From Apodospora peruviana (lineage: Eukaryota; Ascomycota; Sordariomycetes; Sordariales; Lasiosphaeriaceae): 64,000 bases of DNA. The notes beneath the pieces were generated by a model. That model worked only from the letters and a program-made list of their open reading frames with translations. It was not told the DNA's origin and made no database searches. Below, in pieces: positions 30,570-42,396 of this stretch. Made by a program: the position numbers and the translations under genes. The stretch is taken from contig JAUEDM010000001.1 of assembly GCA_033439685.1 (NCBI GenBank), positions 124,001-188,000 on the forward strand. Reading direction: 5' to 3'. Numbering within the stretch: position 1 is the first letter of the stretch; each line of letters starts with the position of its first letter.

Positions 30570-33500
30570 ATGCAGAAAGTTCAGGCCCAGATAATACTCT
30601 CCACTCAGACGGCAGCAATGCAAGAGCAAGTTCCGACATCTCTCTCAGCAGGAGCGAGGGCGTCCCCTCAGCAGATTCTCGACGGCTGTCCCCGCGACCA
30701 ATGGATCCCTACGATTTCTGGACCAGCCTGTTCCTGTTCAACAGTGGTTTCTGTCGCCTCTATGTCTGGTTCAGTTCAAGTTATCCCTCCTGGCCACGAC
30801 ACCATACCGTCTCTTTTGCCCTTTATGCCCGAGAGCCCAGCACTCCTCGAGGCAGACATATCAGAATACGACATCGAGCTGGAGAGTTTACCCCCACCAG
30901 CTGGTGGAACTTATAGTACTGACTATTTGATTCCTCTACCTTCCGAGTCCTCTTCAGCTTCCCTTGCGGATGACTCGGAAACTGCCTCGGGCAACGGTGC
31001 TGGCACGCAACATGACGAACCACCAGCGAGCCAGGAGCACGTCCCCATACCGAACTACAAGCCTCTTACTCTACGCTGGCCCTATTTGCTCTTCCTGCTC
31101 GCCCTCATAAGCGGACTGTTCGCGTTCCTGGAGTTTGAAATTCACAACCTGCCACCAATGCATTATACTATCCTGGAATTATCCCCCCCAAGGCCCGGAG
31201 ACCACGTCAACGTCACCACGAATCAAACGGATGCCGTCGAGCCAGCCATTGCCGTTCGAAATGCGATGGGGAACCAGGAGATATCCTTCAGCACATCTTT
31301 CGCGAGCCAGGCTGCGAGAATGTTGCCCAGAACCCCAGCCTCAGCCTTTTCCATCACATCATCTCACGCCAAGCATGCCGCTGCTCCGCGCCGTATACAG
31401 CGACCCCCAGAGGACAGCTACGCTACACCATTCCCACCAATCAGCACGTACTGTGGATGGAGTGCTCCACGATGGACTACACAAACCAACCAGCGGATAC
31501 TGCTGCCATCGTCTTGTGTCACAGATGCCACGGACTGCTGGATTTGGACTTAGCCATTGTTGAACACATTGACACGCTTATTACCAATGATTCTTCGTGG
31601 TGTCCTTATAGGATAAGGGACCGACACCTCTGGGAAAGAAACTATTGGGATTCAAATGGAGTGTGGTTCGAATCACGCGGAGAGCCATACTCGGGCGGTC
31701 ACCTGCAATGGGACACGACCGACGAAAGTTGCAGGTCGGTTATGAGGGGTATCGAGTCGTTCAATCATTACAAGTCTGTACAAACGCCAATAATAAGCCC
31801 ATTGCCGCTGAACGACTTTAGATCTCAGCCGGATTGTGGTGCGAAAGATGATCCCGAGGGTTACGGTTACCCGTACAAGGGTGACGATATGTTGTACGCG
31901 TGCACGGAGTCAATTCTGACTACACCACTTGCTCGATCAGACATCCGACCTAGCTGGTTGGCAAGCATTGACTACGAAGGGAATATCTTGATACCCCTGG
32001 TGACTCGACTTGTGGCCGAGCAACGGAGCGATGTTTTCGGCAACGATGTTCGGTCGATGGATTCTGCATTCTTTCCTGACCATTTTCTCTGGGTAGGCCT
32101 GCCTGACGGCGGAGACAACCCTTGCATGTACCCGCTTTACACCATGTATGGCAAATGCACCTCAACTGAGCCCTCGACTCTCTTAACTTCGTGGTGGATT
32201 CTTCCGCTCTCCAAGCCTACGACCTCTTCCGGGATTCCGAATCCCACAGCGACAACAACGGCCTCATTGCCTACCAGTAGCCCGATGCCTACTCCCGTGG
32301 TACGATTGACGAGCGCAGTATTGACGCCGACCCCCACCTGCTGCGACAAGGTGCTGCCAGTAGACCTAGTGCTTGGGACAGCGAGGGTGTTGGGCCAGAC
32401 ACAGCGCAAGCAAGTGCCTCGAGAGCGACGGAGTCACTCTTACCCGCTGGTGTGGCCTGGAACAGCACTCCTGGTAGTTTTACATGGTCCAAACAATCCA
32501 GCGGCCGACATGCTTCCTCCTCGGTAACTAGGACAATGTCTGGTCTTACTACTCCTGGCTCCTTGACTGTTCCAGCCGTCATACCGTCGCCAGCCAGATC
32601 AAACTCCAGTGATCCGTCTTCAGCTGCCCTTCGAATTGCCACACCAACAACACCCAGTGGCCCAGAGAACCGCACGCAACCCATTTCCGGGACCGAAAGT
32701 GCAGGTGATCAAAGCACCGAGGCCCCTAACAGGCATACAGCATTTGGACCTGATATACTCAATAATGATGAAGATATTTCAGTGTCTGGCATCGGTAGCA
32801 TCAAAGAGACACCCACGCTACCTCCCGCTGCACCTTTAACCGAGGCACCAATGCGAACAGCACCTCCAGCGATCCGTCTTCCCATCAAACTGCTGCCCAA
32901 ACAACACACGGTATCCCAGAGAATCCCACGCAACCTGTTTACGGGGCCGACAATACAGGTGACCAAAGCACTGAGGCCCCTCACAGGCATACAACATCTG
33001 GACCTACCACACTCAACAATGATGAAGGCATCTCAGTGTCTAGCGTTAGCAGCATCAACCGGACACTCATGCTATCTCCCGCTGCACCCAGTTCGACGGA
33101 GAAATCCCCATCAAGATGGCAAGCACCTACAGCACCTCCGCTGCCGCCCAGAGGACCCATAGCGCCCGACGCCAACCTCAACTATTTTAACCTTGGCTCG
33201 GAGGCGGACTATTTACTGGTGTCGGTGGTTCCCATTCTACTAGCCACGGTACTGCTTGTGTCCCTGCAGGTCTTGACAAGCAGTCTCAACTCGATCCTAC
33301 CTTTCAGGGCGCTGGGGCATGATCAGGGAGCACTCTGGAAGGACTCTTTGTGTCTATGCCGAACCCCAAACGTCTTGTTGGCACCGTTTATTGCCATTCG
33401 ACAGTGGCTTGCATTTCAAGACCCCTTGCCGACCCTATGCGTGCTTCTGAATGGACTTGCGACTCTGTTAGTTGCATTGTCGAGCGAGTTTATTCGATTG

Positions 33501-34876
33501 GATGTCACCACCTCGTGTGACGACATGATGGATCCTCTACGTCATCCAACCCGTCGTATCTGTGCATTAGGCCTGTGAAAATCAAGCGTTCTGATGCGAG
33601 TTAGCGAGGTTCTAGTGGCCGCTCTCGCGATGCCCGTTGTCGCTATAGCCTTCCTGTTATAGCGGTGGAGGTCCGGCACCGCGGCTGATCCCTGGAGTAT
33701 TGCAAGTATGGCCAGCATGATCAACCTGGAGGACGAACTTCACAAGCTGGTGCGATCAATCCGGACGTCCGGGGGACAGGAAGTCCATACCACGCAGGCG
33801 CTGGAGGGGAGACGCTTCCGTCTGGGATTTTCCCACACACGGGCCGAAGGCGAACAGCGAGTAAATAGTAGCGCAGTGACTTACGGCATCGAGGTGGTTC
33901 CAACCTCTACCGAAGACCACACGCCAATAAAGCCGACTGCACGAGACCCGCCTACCCGGAAAGCCATAGACACCACCAAGAAGCCCTCCTTATGGGGTAT
34001 CTCGTCTGCATCCGTGCCGTGGGAGCTCATCGCCCCGGATCGTCGCACTTCTTTTTATTTTCGGGCTTCTCGGCGTAATTCTCTACTACGAAAATCCCGT
34101 TGGCGTCGACACCGGGTTCGAGTCTTTTATGAACAGCCAGACCGTCGGCGTTCGGCTTTTCTTTGCTACACTCGGTACTACCATCAATGCGTACTGGAAC
34201 TATTACTTTTCATGTGAGTTTGCCTCCATCAAACCGCTCCATATCTTCACTCTGACACCGGACATCTACATGTAGATACGTCCGAATCCCAAATTCACCA
34301 CCTGTTAGCCAAGCGCCCCCACCAAGCCAGATCATCGATACTGCTCTCACCGCCATCAAATGTGTTCGCCAGGCTCTGGCGCTCGGTTAGACCCATAAAG
34401 GACCCCTTGTCCTTCAACGCCGCACTCGCCACCTTTTTCGCCAAGTTTACTCCCATCGTTCTCTCCAACATCTCCTTCTCGAATGCCGTGACCTGGAGGA
34501 TCCACGAAGCTTGCACGTGGATGGCTGTTGCGTTTCTGGCGCACATGTTCATCGTTCTGGGCGTCTCGCTCGTCTTGCCTCTTCTCCAGGATGCGCGCAA
34601 GAACAAACGGGCGGTAATGGTGGCGGAGGTTGAGCTTCCGGTCAGGACCGATACCATCGCCGGGTGCATGTACTATCTCTGCGAGTCGAAAGATGGTCAA
34701 GGACTTTTGAGGGACTGTCGACGATGGGCTGGAAGGAGCGAGATAAACTTCTTTCTGATATGGATAGGTGGTACTGCCTTGAGAACTTCAGGAGTACTGC
34801 TTCAGGGGAGACTAGGGTTGGTGTTGATTACGCCCCGGAGATAAGGACAGAAGATAGGCCGCCTGTGGGAAAGTAA
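30570..34876 (+). pseudogene. DUF3433 multi-pass membrane protein, probably a pseudogene
   Basis: DUF3433 proteins are large fungal membrane proteins of unknown function. Pieces typical of the family appear in order: a first membrane segment (RWPYLLFLLALISGLFAFLE), an exposed region, a second membrane block (DYLLVSVVPILLATVLLVSL; PFRALGHDQGALWKDSL), DPWSIASMASMINLEDEL, LLFIFGLLGVILYYENPVG, then after an intron (donor about 34213, acceptor about 34276) LLSPPSNVFARLWRSVR, FAKFTPIVLSNISFSN and DTIAGCMYYLCESK. The C-terminal KERDKLLSDM and RVGVDYAPE end near 34876. The frame is broken repeatedly: in-frame TAG at 32278 and 33660, one-base shifts near 32170, 32845, 34000, 34689 and 34705. Repairing the last two restores the family's conserved junction. 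The start is unclear; 30570 is one choice. Confidence 0.65.
32584..33090 (+). repeat. Internal duplication (about 250 bp) in the DUF3433 pseudogene
   Basis: Unit A (about 32610-32840) and unit B (about 32870-33085) share GATCCGTCTTC, GGTGATCAAAGCACCGAGGC/GGTGACCAAAGCACTGAGGC, CAGGCATACA and a common end CTCCCGCTGCACC. Unit A is read in one frame and unit B in another, which shows that a base has been lost between them. Confidence 0.8.
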
Positions 34877-35715
34877 GACGGAGTAGAATTGGATGCCAGG
34901 CAAGTAATAACATAATGTAAAGGTTAGCACAAGATACACGGTGTCTTGTTTATATAAGAGCTTGTCTCCTCTGTGTTCCAACTCAAGAAAATTTTCACAG
35001 TTAAGCATTATGGACTTCCCTTTGGTGGACAATGCAGACCATGGAATCGGCATGGCAGTATTCGTCCGAATCTTACATGTGCGCAGTTTGATGGCATCTG
35101 TGTCCAGCCGGTGGTGAAGGGGTAATCCGAGCACAAGACTGAGACCATGACATACTCAGTACATTGGATTGGCTGACGATGAGCATTCATGTTGCCCTAA
35201 TAGGGGCTGCCAAGGGCCTGTACTGAGTACAGCCCACGGTCTGCCGCCATGTAAGCCTTGTGATCCGTCCCCATGTCTTATATTTGACATGTGAGTCTTG
35301 CGCCATCTACACTTGGTGCTTATAGAGCACCGATAATAATTGTGGCACACTATGTATCGTTCTCGTGTAACCAGGAAGGGGAGACGGCCCCCAAATCGAG
35401 ATGGGGCCAGCTTACCCTTGATGCCTCGGGCATTTACGGTGTTTGTGAACCTTGCTGATCTAACAACATAACAGGTGACTACTCCAGAACTTAGGTCTAT
35501 ATCTTCTCGTAGTTATTTCCCAGGTGCGGCGTACTCTGAGACAATGGTAGAGCACCGTCATGAGACCTGATACCCATAGTGAAGAACTTGGATCAAACTA
35601 AAAAAAAAAGCGATATATTCCCTCCCAAAAAAAAGCCTGATGCGTACTTAAATATACGAAACGAATCGAATGATTTGAACCCCATGAGATACCCATTTTC
35701 CAAACCTGTCCTTCG

Positions 35716-35746
<31 letters not shown>

Positions 35747-35863
35747 TCCATATCCATATTCATTCCCAGTTCCTTTTCCTTCCCATTTCCCACCCCCAAT
35801 ACATCCATCCATCTATCCAACCACCGCCCCATTGCCCTCAAGCCACATCAAATCTGATATGGT
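34877..35863. other. Intergenic region with a poly(C) run
   Basis: No gene is seen. It contains C25 at 35716-35740 within a C/T-rich stretch. Confidence 0.5.
35716..35740 (+). repeat. Poly(C) run, 25 nt
   Basis: Unbroken run of C at the 3' side of the Cys-rich gene. Its length is likely unstable or uncertain in the assembly. Confidence 0.85.
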
Positions 35864-36424
35864 TTATTCCGAAGCAGGACAAATCTGCTGCGTACACGCG
35901 CCCCCAGGCGGCACACAAACCCCACAGCTAGAATTACAGCACGTCGTCCCCGTCGGACAAACACTCGTGCCGCATTTCGGTCCAGCAGTCACGCAGAACT
36001 GCTGGGTACAAAACCCGCCTTTCTCAGTGCAGATCCCGCAGCTCTCGTTGCAGCACTCCTGGCCGGAAGCGCAGACATTCGGTCCGCACTGCACGCCCGC
36101 GGGCTCGCACGCGATCATGCTGCACATCATGCCCGGCTTGACGCAGATGCCGCACGACGCGTTGCAGCAGCTTGTCCCCGCTGCGCAGGTCGTCGGGCCG
36201 CACGGGGTCCCCTTCACGCACTTGGCTTTTCCGTTGACCACTTGGCAGGTTGTGTCGCCTGCGCAGCGGACGCGGTCGCATGGGTTACTAGTAGGTTTGG
36301 CGGCGGCAGCGGCGGTGGTGGGTGCGGCAGCGGCGGCGGATTCCTGCCGTGCCACGGCTAGGCCGGCTAGGGGGTTGGCGAGGGCGCTGCCGAAGCTCAG
36401 GGCGAGGAGGATGATGGATTTCAT
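35864..36424 (-). CDS. Secreted Cys-rich protein with three C-CC-C-C repeats
   Basis: Single exon, 186 aa from MKSIILLALSFGSALA, a clear signal peptide; upstream in-frame ATGs at 36433 and 36544 would spoil it. A short Ala/Thr linker follows. An opening module (NPCDRVRCAGDTTC, KAKCVKGTPC) looks EGF/follistatin-like. Three near-identical modules follow, each with the spacing CG..(T/V)C..G..CCN.SCG.C..(P/K)G..C (CCNASCGIC, CCNESCGIC, CCNSSCGVC). The NxS sequon in each CCNxSCG block could be glycosylated. Such secreted, disulfide-rich modular proteins are often wall-associated or effector-like; the actual role is unknown. A (TA)n element at 36582-36596 lies about 160 bp upstream as a possible TATA region. 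Confidence 0.85.
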   Translation of the reverse strand: MKSIILLALSFGSALANPLAGLAVARQESAAAAAPTTAAAAAKPTSNPCDRVRCAGDTTCQVVNGKAKCVKGTPCGPTTCAAGTSCCNASCGICVKPGMMCSMIACEPAGVQCGPNVCASGQECCNESCGICTEKGGFCTQQFCVTAGPKCGTSVCPTGTTCCNSSCGVCVPPGGACTQQICPASE

Positions 36425-38927
36425 GGTCACCATTGTGATTTGTGTGATGTTTTGTGAGATGTGTGGTTTGAGTAAGGCACTGTAATGCAGAGTGTGCAAT
36501 AAATTTTGAGTTGGGAAGGGTTGAGATGAAGTCTGCATGTGCAAGATGACAACATCCCGACTTGCGGCTAGTAGACAGGGTAATATATATATATACTTAT
36601 ACTTATGCGCTAGAAGTTTAAATTAACCCCAGGTGACTCTGGTCTGTCCTGTCCTGTCCTGTCCTGTCCTTGGGTAAGTCGACGGCTAAGAATAGCTCCC
36701 TCCCTCCCTTGTTTTCTGGAATGTGGAACCACATTTCACGATGATCGCCACCTCAAGAACACTAGAACAGGGTATGTCACGGGCTGTCAGCATTCCTTGA
36801 ACTGGAACCCCCTTTCCCCGGTTTGGTTTGGGTGGTGGCTGGCTAGAGCATGGGGTAAACTTGAGTTGCCGTGTCTTTAATTCGTGAGACACCGACAAAG
36901 TTTGCTGATGCTTCAACTCCATCTCAGGTCACCCGCCCGAGCTGCTTGCCCGGTTCAGAATCAGTCTGCCACTGGCAGAGTTCTTTTCCAACCGGGCGAA
37001 GGTCCAAGGGCGCAGTTCGGCCCGCTTAGCGCAGAACTTGTGTCTCGATCCAGCCAAGGGTATGGTAGGACAGAGAAAAAAAATTTTCAAGCCAAGTGCA
37101 ACGGTCTGTCTTGTCTTGCTACACTGTGCTACTTCCCCGGCCCGCCCGAGTTCGACTTCAAAGTTGTACGAACATCAGGAGAAAAAAAGCCAAGGCAGGG
37201 GGGGGGGGCCAGGGTATCATCCGGCTAGAGGCTATTACCTATTAATTATATGAACAGATTTCCATAACATACCAAGATATCGGAACGTCCATGGCCGTGC
37301 GTCGTGCAGAAATACGAAATTTCTAGAACATCTAGTTTTTTTCTTCTGCTTGTAGATGTGGATGTTACTGTACATTGGTCAACAAAACGGGACTAGAAGA
37401 AGACAGCTAAGACTTGAACAGTACGCGGACTACGGATAACGGGCTAATCTTGCCGATCTTACCTCAGCCGACGGGCACTCGCCGGCGGTCGAAGAGCAGC
37501 GAGTTCCGTCCGTCGTGTCTTGGCAAAAGAAAAAGATAGATACAAAGCTCCAGCGTGTACAGTACATCATAGCATGTGATCGTTCGTTGGGCGGCGGGGT
37601 TCAGTGATTGTTTGCGCATGGGAGGTGAGACGGAGAAATAACATAGTTCAAGTTAGCAAATGCTTACCAGTCAGTCTCATGGATATCCAATCACTCTTAC
37701 TAACGGCTAACCTAGGGACTAGAGGCTACCGGTTCGGGTCTGGTGGCGTCCAATCCCCATAGCGGTTCCCCTGACATGACATCGCTTTGACCGCCGTCAG
37801 CAAGCCCGATTATTATTGACATTATTATGCCTGCTTGTAAGGCGACAGGCAGACACAACCTACTATCCCGTACTCCCTGAATGATCTGCAGAACCAAGCC
37901 GTAGCAATATTGAGTTCGGGAGCTGGACCGCACCCACCATTGATATGTGGTGACCATTGCGTCGGGCTCTGAAACTGACAAAGGGTTGCTTGGCTGGACC
38001 GGAGACGGGTTCTAGTTCCTATTGCGTTGAGCTCGTGCAAACTGAAATACCAAAAGCTGCTCGGCTGAACCGGAGAGAACTGAGGTCGCCGTGCCGCGAA
38101 ACGCCTCCCGAGTAATTGTCGTGTCGTCTGATACAGCGGCGGAGCTGAATGGTTGACCGGTGAACGGATTCCCTCCTGTCAGCACCCCTTGGAGCCTGAA
38201 AAGGAGATGAAGCTGACATCAGTCGTCTTATGCAGGAGTAAGAGCCAGCCAGCAGTCTGTGTCGAGAGGAGCTGTATAACCCGAGAAGCATGAAGCTGTT
38301 AGTTCTTGGCCAAAGTGAAGTGCCACAACTATGTGTGTGCAGTTGAGGCTCATCTGACCGATGCCCAGCGGATCAGTTGCATTATTGGCTGGCTGTGCTG
38401 ATATCTGGGTGCAGTACCAGTAGGGCTAAATGCGAGCCAACGGTCATGGTAGATTGGGTGTCAGACTGCAGTGATCCCGGAGCGCTTCCGCGCCCCCTGT
38501 CCCTGATCAGATGATATTACCATAAAGGACGATGTTAACCTCCGGATTGTTTGCAAGATAAACGCGACAAAACGGAAAATGGTGAAGGTAATTTTGCATA
38601 GATTCAATGGGTATCGACGTATGTGCTTCTGAAAGATGGCAAGTAAATGAGAACAGAAAAGATCTGAAGAAGACGATATCAACAAACGCAGCTTCCCAAA
38701 CATCATCTACCAGCAGGTATCTATGTCCGTGACAACTCATCAAACAAAAAACAACTAACCCCAACAGATTGCTGGCTGTGAAGAATAAAGTGCATAGGAA
38801 CAACACCAGGGAGAAAACGAAACCTGGGACGCACAGCTCCTAATTTGGGAGCATATTGAAACGAAATCCGGGACGCCCTCAACAGAGATGTACCCAGAAC
38901 CGGGCTGAACGCAAAGTGAAGGTGAGA
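36425..38927. other. Intergenic region
   Basis: 2.5 kb with no supported gene. It holds the promoter of the Cys-rich gene (with (TA)n at 36582-36596), a CTGTC pentanucleotide microsatellite at 36642-36670 and a weak direct repeat near 37971 and 38038 (CTCGGCTGAACCGGAGA-like). The right end is the 3' side of the RhoGAP gene. Confidence 0.5.
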
Positions 38928-41079
38928 TCAAAACGCCGCGTTGCTCTTCCTCCCCACACCTCGAGCCTTCACACGGTACTCGGATCTCTTGCGAATCATA
39001 AACGCCAGCCCGAGCATCAGGTCGGTATCGTACCTCGCCGCAGGCAGGTGCATGATGGGGCGCATGATCCGCCCGGCCAGCCGCTCGGCCGTCATGTCGT
39101 TCACCTCGGCCAGGTCAGCAATGTCGCCCCAGAGGTTGAGCAGCAGCCTCAACAGCGCCCGCGAGGGGCCGTGGATACCCGAGAAGGCCTCCTCCCAGAA
39201 GTCGATCCCCTGGTCAAGCCGCAGAGCCATCGACCCCGCCACCGTCGCCTGGCGGGAGAGCGACACCCAGCGCTTGGCGACCACTTCAGGCACCAACGGA
39301 GTCGGTAGCTCCGAGAGAAACAAGAGAATGAGGTCGGCGGCTTCGTGAACCGTAAAACAGTTCCAGTCAAGGATCTTGCCGTAGCCGGTGTCGAAAGAAC
39401 TAAAGATGTCCTTGAGATTGGCGAGAAGGATGTGATCGCCATCTTGACCGAAGATGTGCGGGACCTCGAGCCCGTGGTCCTGGATGAAATAGACGCATCG
39501 TAGGACGCAGAGTGGGTAGCCGCGCGTGCTGCTGGGCGTGCGTGCACCAGAAGATCCGTATCCATCGTGGCCGATGCCTTTGGCAACCTGCATGGACTCG
39601 ACTAATGAAACACCGAAAATGGCCGGGGCAGCCGCTTGCGGAGCTTGGAATTGTTGTTGATGAGGCGCCTCGCGATGTTCGGGTGGTCTGCTGGATGATC
39701 TGCGCATGCCGAAACTGAAGCTGCGCAATCTAGTCGACAGACGCGAGCTACTCCGGCGAACCATGGGTGATTGGTCTTGGGTCCCTGTGGTCATGGAACT
39801 GGAAGACGTGGATGGCCGATGGCTTGGGACTGCTCGTGGGTTTTCCCATGCCGTGGCCCTCGAGACGATGAATGGCTGGCCGATTGTCGCGCTGTCCGGC
39901 CTGACCTTCTCCGGCGAGGCGCCACTAGACTTGCTGTACGAGTGGGAGCTGATCTCGGTTCCTGGCGTGGAAGCACCCTCGGATGTCGATTCGAGATTAT
40001 TATCAGACGGCGAAAAGCTCCAGCTGCGCATATGACTGACTCGTGGTCTGCTAAAACTCGGGATGCTACTACTCTGGCCTGGACTCCTCCCGACGCTGGA
40101 GACAGAGACAGAGTACGTGTCCGAGGTACTGGGACGTGGTCGCTCGAAGGAAGGACGGGTAACAGGTCCCCTCCGCGCCATGGACCGCGGTGGTGGGATT
40201 GGTGCTTCTCCTGGCATTTCCCTCAGTTCATCGAGAAGCTCGTCATGCTCGTCCACGGGGGTGGTGATAGACGGCGAGCGTGGATGCCTTGGCCACTTTG
40301 AGACCGGGAAGCCCTGGTCATCGCTGCTCAACTCGATGGCACTGTCAGGAGGATCCTCGACAGAGGAAGGCGCGCTATAGGGTTCAGGGACCTGATGGAG
40401 CTCCAAGTGGATTGCAGTGACGGCATACGTATGCAGGGCCTCGAGGTAGTGCTGGAGACGAGCGACAGCGCCATTCTGTTGCGCTTCATGCTCTAGTTGG
40501 GACGTCAGCTGTTTGATGCTTTCCGCTACTTTGGCTGTTTCGTTCTTATAATCTGAGTTGCTCGGCATCCGTGGGCTTCCGAACTCTCCTGACAAACTGT
40601 CGAGCTGTTTGTTATTCTTGTGTGGGTTGGTCCTGGACAAGTAAGCATGTTATTTCGGGTGAAAACAAAGGCCACACTGTACTTACACTCCGACAAGATC
40701 AACCGCCAACCCCAGCGTCGACTTGTAGCCATCCAGGGTCCATCGCAGCTTTCCAATATGGGCTTGGCTTGCCAGCCAGCGCGACTTTTTGTCTGCTCTC
40801 GACTCGCTGCAGCGGTCAAGGACGGAGATGCAGCCCTCTAACTCGTGGAGGATGGCAAGACAGTTATCCAACACGGCCGGCGTCTTGTGGGCCAATTGGG
40901 GCGGGAAGGATTCGGCATCGTCTTTGAGCAGGTCGACTATTCCGTCGAGAGAATGTAGTTCGCTGGAGATGACGTCCAAGTCGGAGCGGGACTCGCGCAC
41001 TTCGCGGATGAATCCACGGATTGAAGACGAAGTCTTTGCGATGGCATTGGTCACACCAAAGCAGCCGGTATGGATTGAT
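38928..41079 (-). CDS. RhoGAP-like protein, arginine finger not visible (5' end incomplete)
   Basis: Exons found: 40687-41079 and 38928-40632, separated by a 54-nt intron (GTAAGT ... CCAG). An acceptor with branch TGCTAACA precedes 41079, so a short first coding exon lies further upstream but was not found. The N-terminal part (AIAKTSSSIRGFIREVRESR, DLDVISSELHSLDGIVDLLK) resembles the fungal N-terminal domain (PigL_N-like) that often precedes signalling modules. A long Ser-rich linker follows, with basic patches (SSRLSTRLRSFSFGMRRSSS). The C-terminal third is a RhoGAP fold: FGVSLVESM, YPLCVLRCVYFIQDHGLEVP, LLANLKDIFSSFDTG, HEAADLILLFLSELPTPLVP. The usual arginine-finger loop GIFRxSG reads HIFGQDGD. 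Either it is a pseudo-GAP that binds Rho GTPases or the loop has another catalytic form. Confidence 0.8.
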
Positions 41080-42396
41080 CTGGCGGACCGGCAAATGTTA
41101 GCAAGACATGGCCACCGAGTCAATGTGCCCTATCATGGCGAAGACTTGCATCCAGTCCCGGCTGTCAATCACGGGCATCGTACCCATTGCGGCTTGCTGC
41201 GTGCTGTGGCGCTCAGCTTGCCTGATCAATGGGTGGTTCGGATGAGGAAAACCGGGTAGCTCGAGCCAATCGGAGGGTCTGGGCAAAACGTAGAGACGGG
41301 CTCGGATCGGATGGAGCTGTTAGATGCTGCGCGCAATTCGAGGTGACGGGATCATATCTGGCCGACAATTACGGAGTAGGTATCATGATGGTTGTCGACA
41401 TGAGAAAGTCGGGAGTGTGGTCAGTTTTCTCTGCTGACAGGACAGATCTGACAATCTGACAACGTTCCGTTGTTGCCACACATGCACATGAAGAGTCCGG
41501 ACCGTTTGGAGCGTGGAAGTTGATCACAGCAGCGCAGTATTCAGATGTGGTGTTACCCCGCAAGAAGAAACAGGCGCCTGCAAGCACCCCCACCATGTAA
41601 AACTCACCATTTTCCCTAGGCAGTTGCTATCACGTCGCATCGAAGCCTGTGAACTTTCCGTTTCGGGGAAGGGGAATCGATATTGGGCAGGAGCGTGAGG
41701 AGCAGATCCCGGCCGGGGCGTGCACGAGCCCTCCATGCTTCTGGGCTTTCCATGGATCTGCAGTGGTCCGTGCCGCCACTAACAGAGGAAAGTGGGCGGC
41801 GGGAGACTGCGGGGAAGCCGAGGGCCATCGAGGTTCGCAAACTGCCATCTTTTTGGGCCATCGCGAATTTTAGTCCCTTCGGCTTCAGTTCACTCTGTTT
41901 CAAAATATAAAGAACCCATCGATTGATGAACTTAATTCAGAAAACAAAACCGACGGGCAAGTTCACGCCATCGATTCAATGGCCATCCGCAACCATCCAG
42001 ACCGCTCATGTTCAGGAGATAAAGAGGTACGGAGCAACGTTGTAACCCTCGCTGCTCTCAAGCCCCTGAAGAAAAACAAGGTTATCGCCAAGGGTCTGCC
42101 AATAGCGTGAAACAATCCATCGGCCAAGGATGGTTCACTCCGAGGTTCGATTCCGGTCACCCTCCGAACGGACTTTTGAACGTACTTTTTCCATGTGGAT
42201 AGAACAGCACCATAAGACATTTTTCACCAAAAGATCAGGTCAGGCGAACTAAGATGAGATTGAGATAAGATGCCTTAGTCTGTCAGGATCATCTCATTTA
42301 ATGAGGTATATTGAATAGGTACGGCAGTTATGCTTGAATCTGTCTATACACTTCACAAATCCTTTCAACCAACCATCTCAATGGGTATTAACCCAC
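41080..42396. other. Intergenic region
   Basis: 1.3 kb with no supported gene apart from the missing first exon of the RhoGAP-like gene, which must lie in its left part. ORFs at 41616-42220 lack natural sequence character. Confidence 0.45.

Noticed and set aside
36642..36670. Short regular repeats considered as a CRISPR array
   Set aside because: It is a simple CTGTC pentanucleotide microsatellite without spacers, and the genome is eukaryotic.
42085..42165. Possible tRNA around GAGGTTCGATTCCGG
   Set aside because: The B-box-like sequence is present but the T stem has a mismatch, the acceptor pairs only 5 of 7, and no anticodon arm can be drawn.
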